A stretch of 6,456 nt of DNA, from the NCBI GenBank assembly GCA_948919095.1, contig CAQYCU010000075.1:1-6456 (forward strand). The letters run 5' to 3'. The notes beneath the pieces were generated by a model that saw nothing but the letters and a program-made list of their open reading frames with translations, was not told the origin of the DNA and did no database searches. Source of the DNA: an uncultured Clostridia bacterium. Its GTDB lineage: Bacteria; Bacillota; Clostridia; TANB77; CAG-508. Position numbers and translations under genes: made by a program. Positions 4,124 to 6,456 of this stretch are shown piece by piece (position 1 is the stretch's first letter; each line of letters opens with the position of its first letter).

Positions 4124-6456
4124 CTACTCGCTATCGAGTATGCAATTTTCTTTTCCAACAATTTCTTCGAATTCTTTTATAGTATCCTCGTCTGCGAAAA
4201 TTGCTCCAGAGTTCATTACCTTTTCTCCTCGCCTAACAAAAATTGGTAAATTACGTCTATCTCCAGTAAAAAATTTTATAGCTCCTCTAAGTTTAGCTTT
4301 TTCCTCTTCTGTCAAATTTGTTATGTTTATTTCTAATCTTTTTCTTTTTACTTCAATCGTATTTACTCTTGTTCCTTCACTACTAATATTTTGCTCTGAA
4401 TTATTATTTACAGCTTTTGCTTCATTTATATCATTTATTGAGCTTGCAATTATTGTAATATCTTGGTCTTCTCTTATACTTATTCTTCCGTCTATTTGTA
4501 CTATACTTTCTTCGTATAGTAATTTTGATGCCATTAAATAACAATTTTCAAAAACTATTACTTCACATGAGCCATATAAATCTTCAACGGTTACAAATGC
4601 CATTATCTTATTTGATTTCGTATACTTCTTTTTAATGTTAGTAATTATTCCGACTAATTTTATTTGTGAATTGTCCTTTAACAGGCAGTTTCCAGTTGAT
4701 TGTATTGCTTCGTTTGCTTCTTGCAGTATCATTGTATTTATGTTACTAAATTTTTCTATCTGTTCTTTATATTTTTCAAGTGGATGTCCTGAAATATATA
4801 TTCCAAGCATTTCTTTTTCTAGTGATAGTAGTTCTTTTTCTGAAAGTTCCTCTTGCTCAATAAAGTCATATTTCATTTCTTGTATTTCATCATCAGTATT
4901 AGCAATTTCAAACATTGATATTTGGTCTTTAAATCCTTTATTTTTTGAATCAGCAATAGTATCAATTATTTTTTCAAAAGATGCTAAAAGTGTTGCTCTG
5001 TTTTTACCAAATCCATCTAACGCCCCTGATTTTATTAAGCTTTCAACACATTTTTTGTTTACTTGCTCTCCGTATATCCTTTCACCAAAATCTGTAAAGT
5101 CAACAAATTCACCATTTGTGTTTCTTTCTTTAACTATATTTTCTATTGCATTTATTCCAACATTTTTCACACTGCCCAGTCCAAATCTTATCTGATTTTC
5201 CTCAACTGAAAATTTCGTCATACTTTTATTTATATCTGGTTTTAATATTGGAATATTTAGTTTTTTACATTCATTTATATATATTGGTACTTTATCAAGA
5301 TTTCCTAAAAAACTGTTTAGCATTGCTGCCATAAATTCAGCTGGGTAATAGGCTTTTAAATATGCTGTCCTGTATGCAATTACTGCATAACATGCTGCAT
5401 GTGACTTGTTGAAAGCATACTTAGCAAACTCTGCCATTTCGTCAAATATCTTATTTGCTGATACTTCATCAATTCCATTTCGTACACAGCCTTTTATCTC
5501 TACATTTCCTTGCTCGTCAGTTAACCCATGTACAAAATTTTCTCTTTCTTTTGCCATTACCTCAAGTTTCTTTTTTCCCATGGCTCTACGAACTAAATCA
5601 GCTCTTCCTAAAGAATACCCTGCTAAATCTCTAACTATCTGCATAACTTGCTCTTGATATACCATACAACCATAAGTTACATTTAATATTGGCTTAAGGC
5701 TTGGGTGTGTATATATAGCATTCTCTGGGTCTTTCTTATTTAGGATATATCTTGGAATTTGGTCCATTGGTCCTGGACGATATAGTGAAACTCCTGCTAT
5801 TATATCTTCTAAGCAGTCTGGCTTCAAATCTTTCATAAAGTTTGTCATTCCTTGGCTTTCAAATTGGAATATTCCAACTGAATTACCATCTTGCCATAGC
5901 TTATATACTTTTGGGTCTGACATATCTTGGTCAAATTCTACATCAATTCCTCTGCTTTGTTTTACAATTTCACACGCTTCTCTTATAACGGTAAGTGTAC
6001 GTAACCCTAAAAAGTCCATTTTTAATAGTCCTAGTTCTTCTAGGGTTGTCATTATATATTGTGTTGAGATTATATTGTCACGTGCATATAGTGGAACATA
6101 GTTAACTACTGGCTCTCTTGCTATAATTATTCCACAAGCATGAGTAGATGCCTGTCTTGGCATTCCTTCCAATGCCATTGCTATATCAAGTAGTTTTTTT
6201 ATATCTTCATTGCCTTCATATAATTCTTTTAACTCTATATTTTTCTCTATTGCACTTTTTATAGTTATGTGTAGTTCATTTGGTATCATTTTTGCAAGTT
6301 TATCAGCTTCAGCATATGGAAAATCTAGTACTCTTCCAACATCTCTAATTACCATTTTAGCTGCCATTGTTCCAAAAGTAATAATCTGAGAAACATGGTC
6401 TTGTCCATATTTTTGTGCAACATAATTTATTACTTCTTCTCTTTTTTCAAAATCAA
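4124..6456 (-). CDS. dnaE: DNA polymerase III subunit alpha, DnaE type (partial, 5' end outside window)
   Basis: Catalytic alpha subunit of the replicative C-family DNA polymerase. The reading frame is open to the window edge, giving 776 residues before a TAG stop. The first ATG in the window (6367) is internal, because in-frame codons upstream of it encode conserved sequence (DFEKREEV..YGQDHVSQIITFGT). The first visible residue, Asp at 6452-6454, matches the second catalytic Asp of the E. coli PDFDVDF motif (D403), so the first Asp and the whole PHP domain are missing, roughly a third of a usual 1,150-1,200-residue protein. The third catalytic Asp is in MDFLGLR (D147; 6014-6016). Other family motifs are YRPGP (225-229), YQEQVMQI (266-273), RRAMGKKK (289-296), FNKSHA (348-353) and YPAEFMAA (370-377). 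QISMF at 511-515 is a beta-clamp binding motif, followed by SGHPL (555-559) and an OB fold at about 597-674. If this organism also has PolC, as most Firmicutes do, this enzyme would mainly extend primers; that is inference. There is no clear terminator after the stop. Confidence 0.97.
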   Translation of the reverse strand, partial: DFEKREEVINYVAQKYGQDHVSQIITFGTMAAKMVIRDVGRVLDFPYAEADKLAKMIPNELHITIKSAIEKNIELKELYEGNEDIKKLLDIAMALEGMPRQASTHACGIIIAREPVVNYVPLYARDNIISTQYIMTTLEELGLLKMDFLGLRTLTVIREACEIVKQSRGIDVEFDQDMSDPKVYKLWQDGNSVGIFQFESQGMTNFMKDLKPDCLEDIIAGVSLYRPGPMDQIPRYILNKKDPENAIYTHPSLKPILNVTYGCMVYQEQVMQIVRDLAGYSLGRADLVRRAMGKKKLEVMAKERENFVHGLTDEQGNVEIKGCVRNGIDEVSANKIFDEMAEFAKYAFNKSHAACYAVIAYRTAYLKAYYPAEFMAAMLNSFLGNLDKVPIYINECKKLNIPILKPDINKSMTKFSVEENQIRFGLGSVKNVGINAIENIVKERNTNGEFVDFTDFGERIYGEQVNKKCVESLIKSGALDGFGKNRATLLASFEKIIDTIADSKNKGFKDQISMFEIANTDDEIQEMKYDFIEQEELSEKELLSLEKEMLGIYISGHPLEKYKEQIEKFSNINTMILQEANEAIQSTGNCLLKDNSQIKLVGIITNIKKKYTKSNKIMAFVTVEDLYGSCEVIVFENCYLMASKLLYEESIVQIDGRISIREDQDITIIASSINDINEAKAVNNNSEQNISSEGTRVNTIEVKRKRLEINITNLTEEEKAKLRGAIKFFTGDRRNLPIFVRRGEKVMNSGAIFADEDTIKEFEEIVGKENCILDSE

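Noticed and set aside
4635..5195. A 186-codon plus-strand frame opposite dnaE, and other long plus-strand frames opposite xseA, amaP and dnaE.
   Set aside because: They are antisense shadows of clearly real genes. They are rich in Ser, Phe, Leu and Ile, as expected from reading the complement of AT-rich coding sequence, and none shows a recognisable domain.
6365..6367. ATG at 6367 as the start of dnaE.
   Set aside because: Twenty-nine conserved DnaE residues are encoded in frame upstream of it up to the window edge, so the gene is truncated by the window and does not start there.

Overview
The window is very AT-rich and reads as ordinary core chromosome of a low-GC Gram-positive bacterium, most likely a member of the Clostridia. 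This rests on the composition, the AAGGAGG-type ribosome binding sites, and the gene set Asp23 / AmaP / DUF2273 / nusB / xseA / xseB / DUF212, which is typical of Firmicutes. I cannot name a genus. All genes lie on the minus strand, so transcription runs from high to low coordinates, and almost all of the sequence is coding.

In transcription order: positions 6456-4124 hold the C-terminal two thirds of dnaE, the alpha subunit of DNA polymerase III, with its 5' end cut off by the window edge. A 136-nt intergenic gap carries a good extended -10 promoter. Next comes a three-gene Asp23 membrane-anchoring module: asp23 (3987-3475), an AmaP-type membrane protein with its own Asp23-like domain (3337-2735), and a 67-residue DUF2273 membrane protein (2669-2466). 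A GC-rich two-tier hairpin (2455-2419) separates this module from nusB (2394-1969). The nusB stop codon overlaps the GTG start of xseA (1972-785) in GTGA. xseB (719-507) and a divergent-PAP2 (DUF212/YuiD-like) membrane protein (444-10) complete the run.

The genes fall into three functional groups: DNA synthesis (dnaE); an envelope-associated Asp23 module whose soluble protein is probably tethered to the membrane by AmaP; and nucleic-acid housekeeping (the antitermination factor NusB and both subunits of exonuclease VII), followed by a membrane phosphatase-like protein. The layout resembles the yqhY-nusB-folD-xseA-xseB cluster of Bacillus subtilis, but folD is absent between nusB and xseA, the single yqhY is expanded to a full asp23-amaP-DUF2273 module, and dnaE sits directly upstream. 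I found no mobile element, RNA gene, CRISPR array or defence system, and no wholly novel system. The points most worth following up are the hairpin before nusB, the charged C-terminal tails on the Asp23 pair with an internal repeat, and the gene order.
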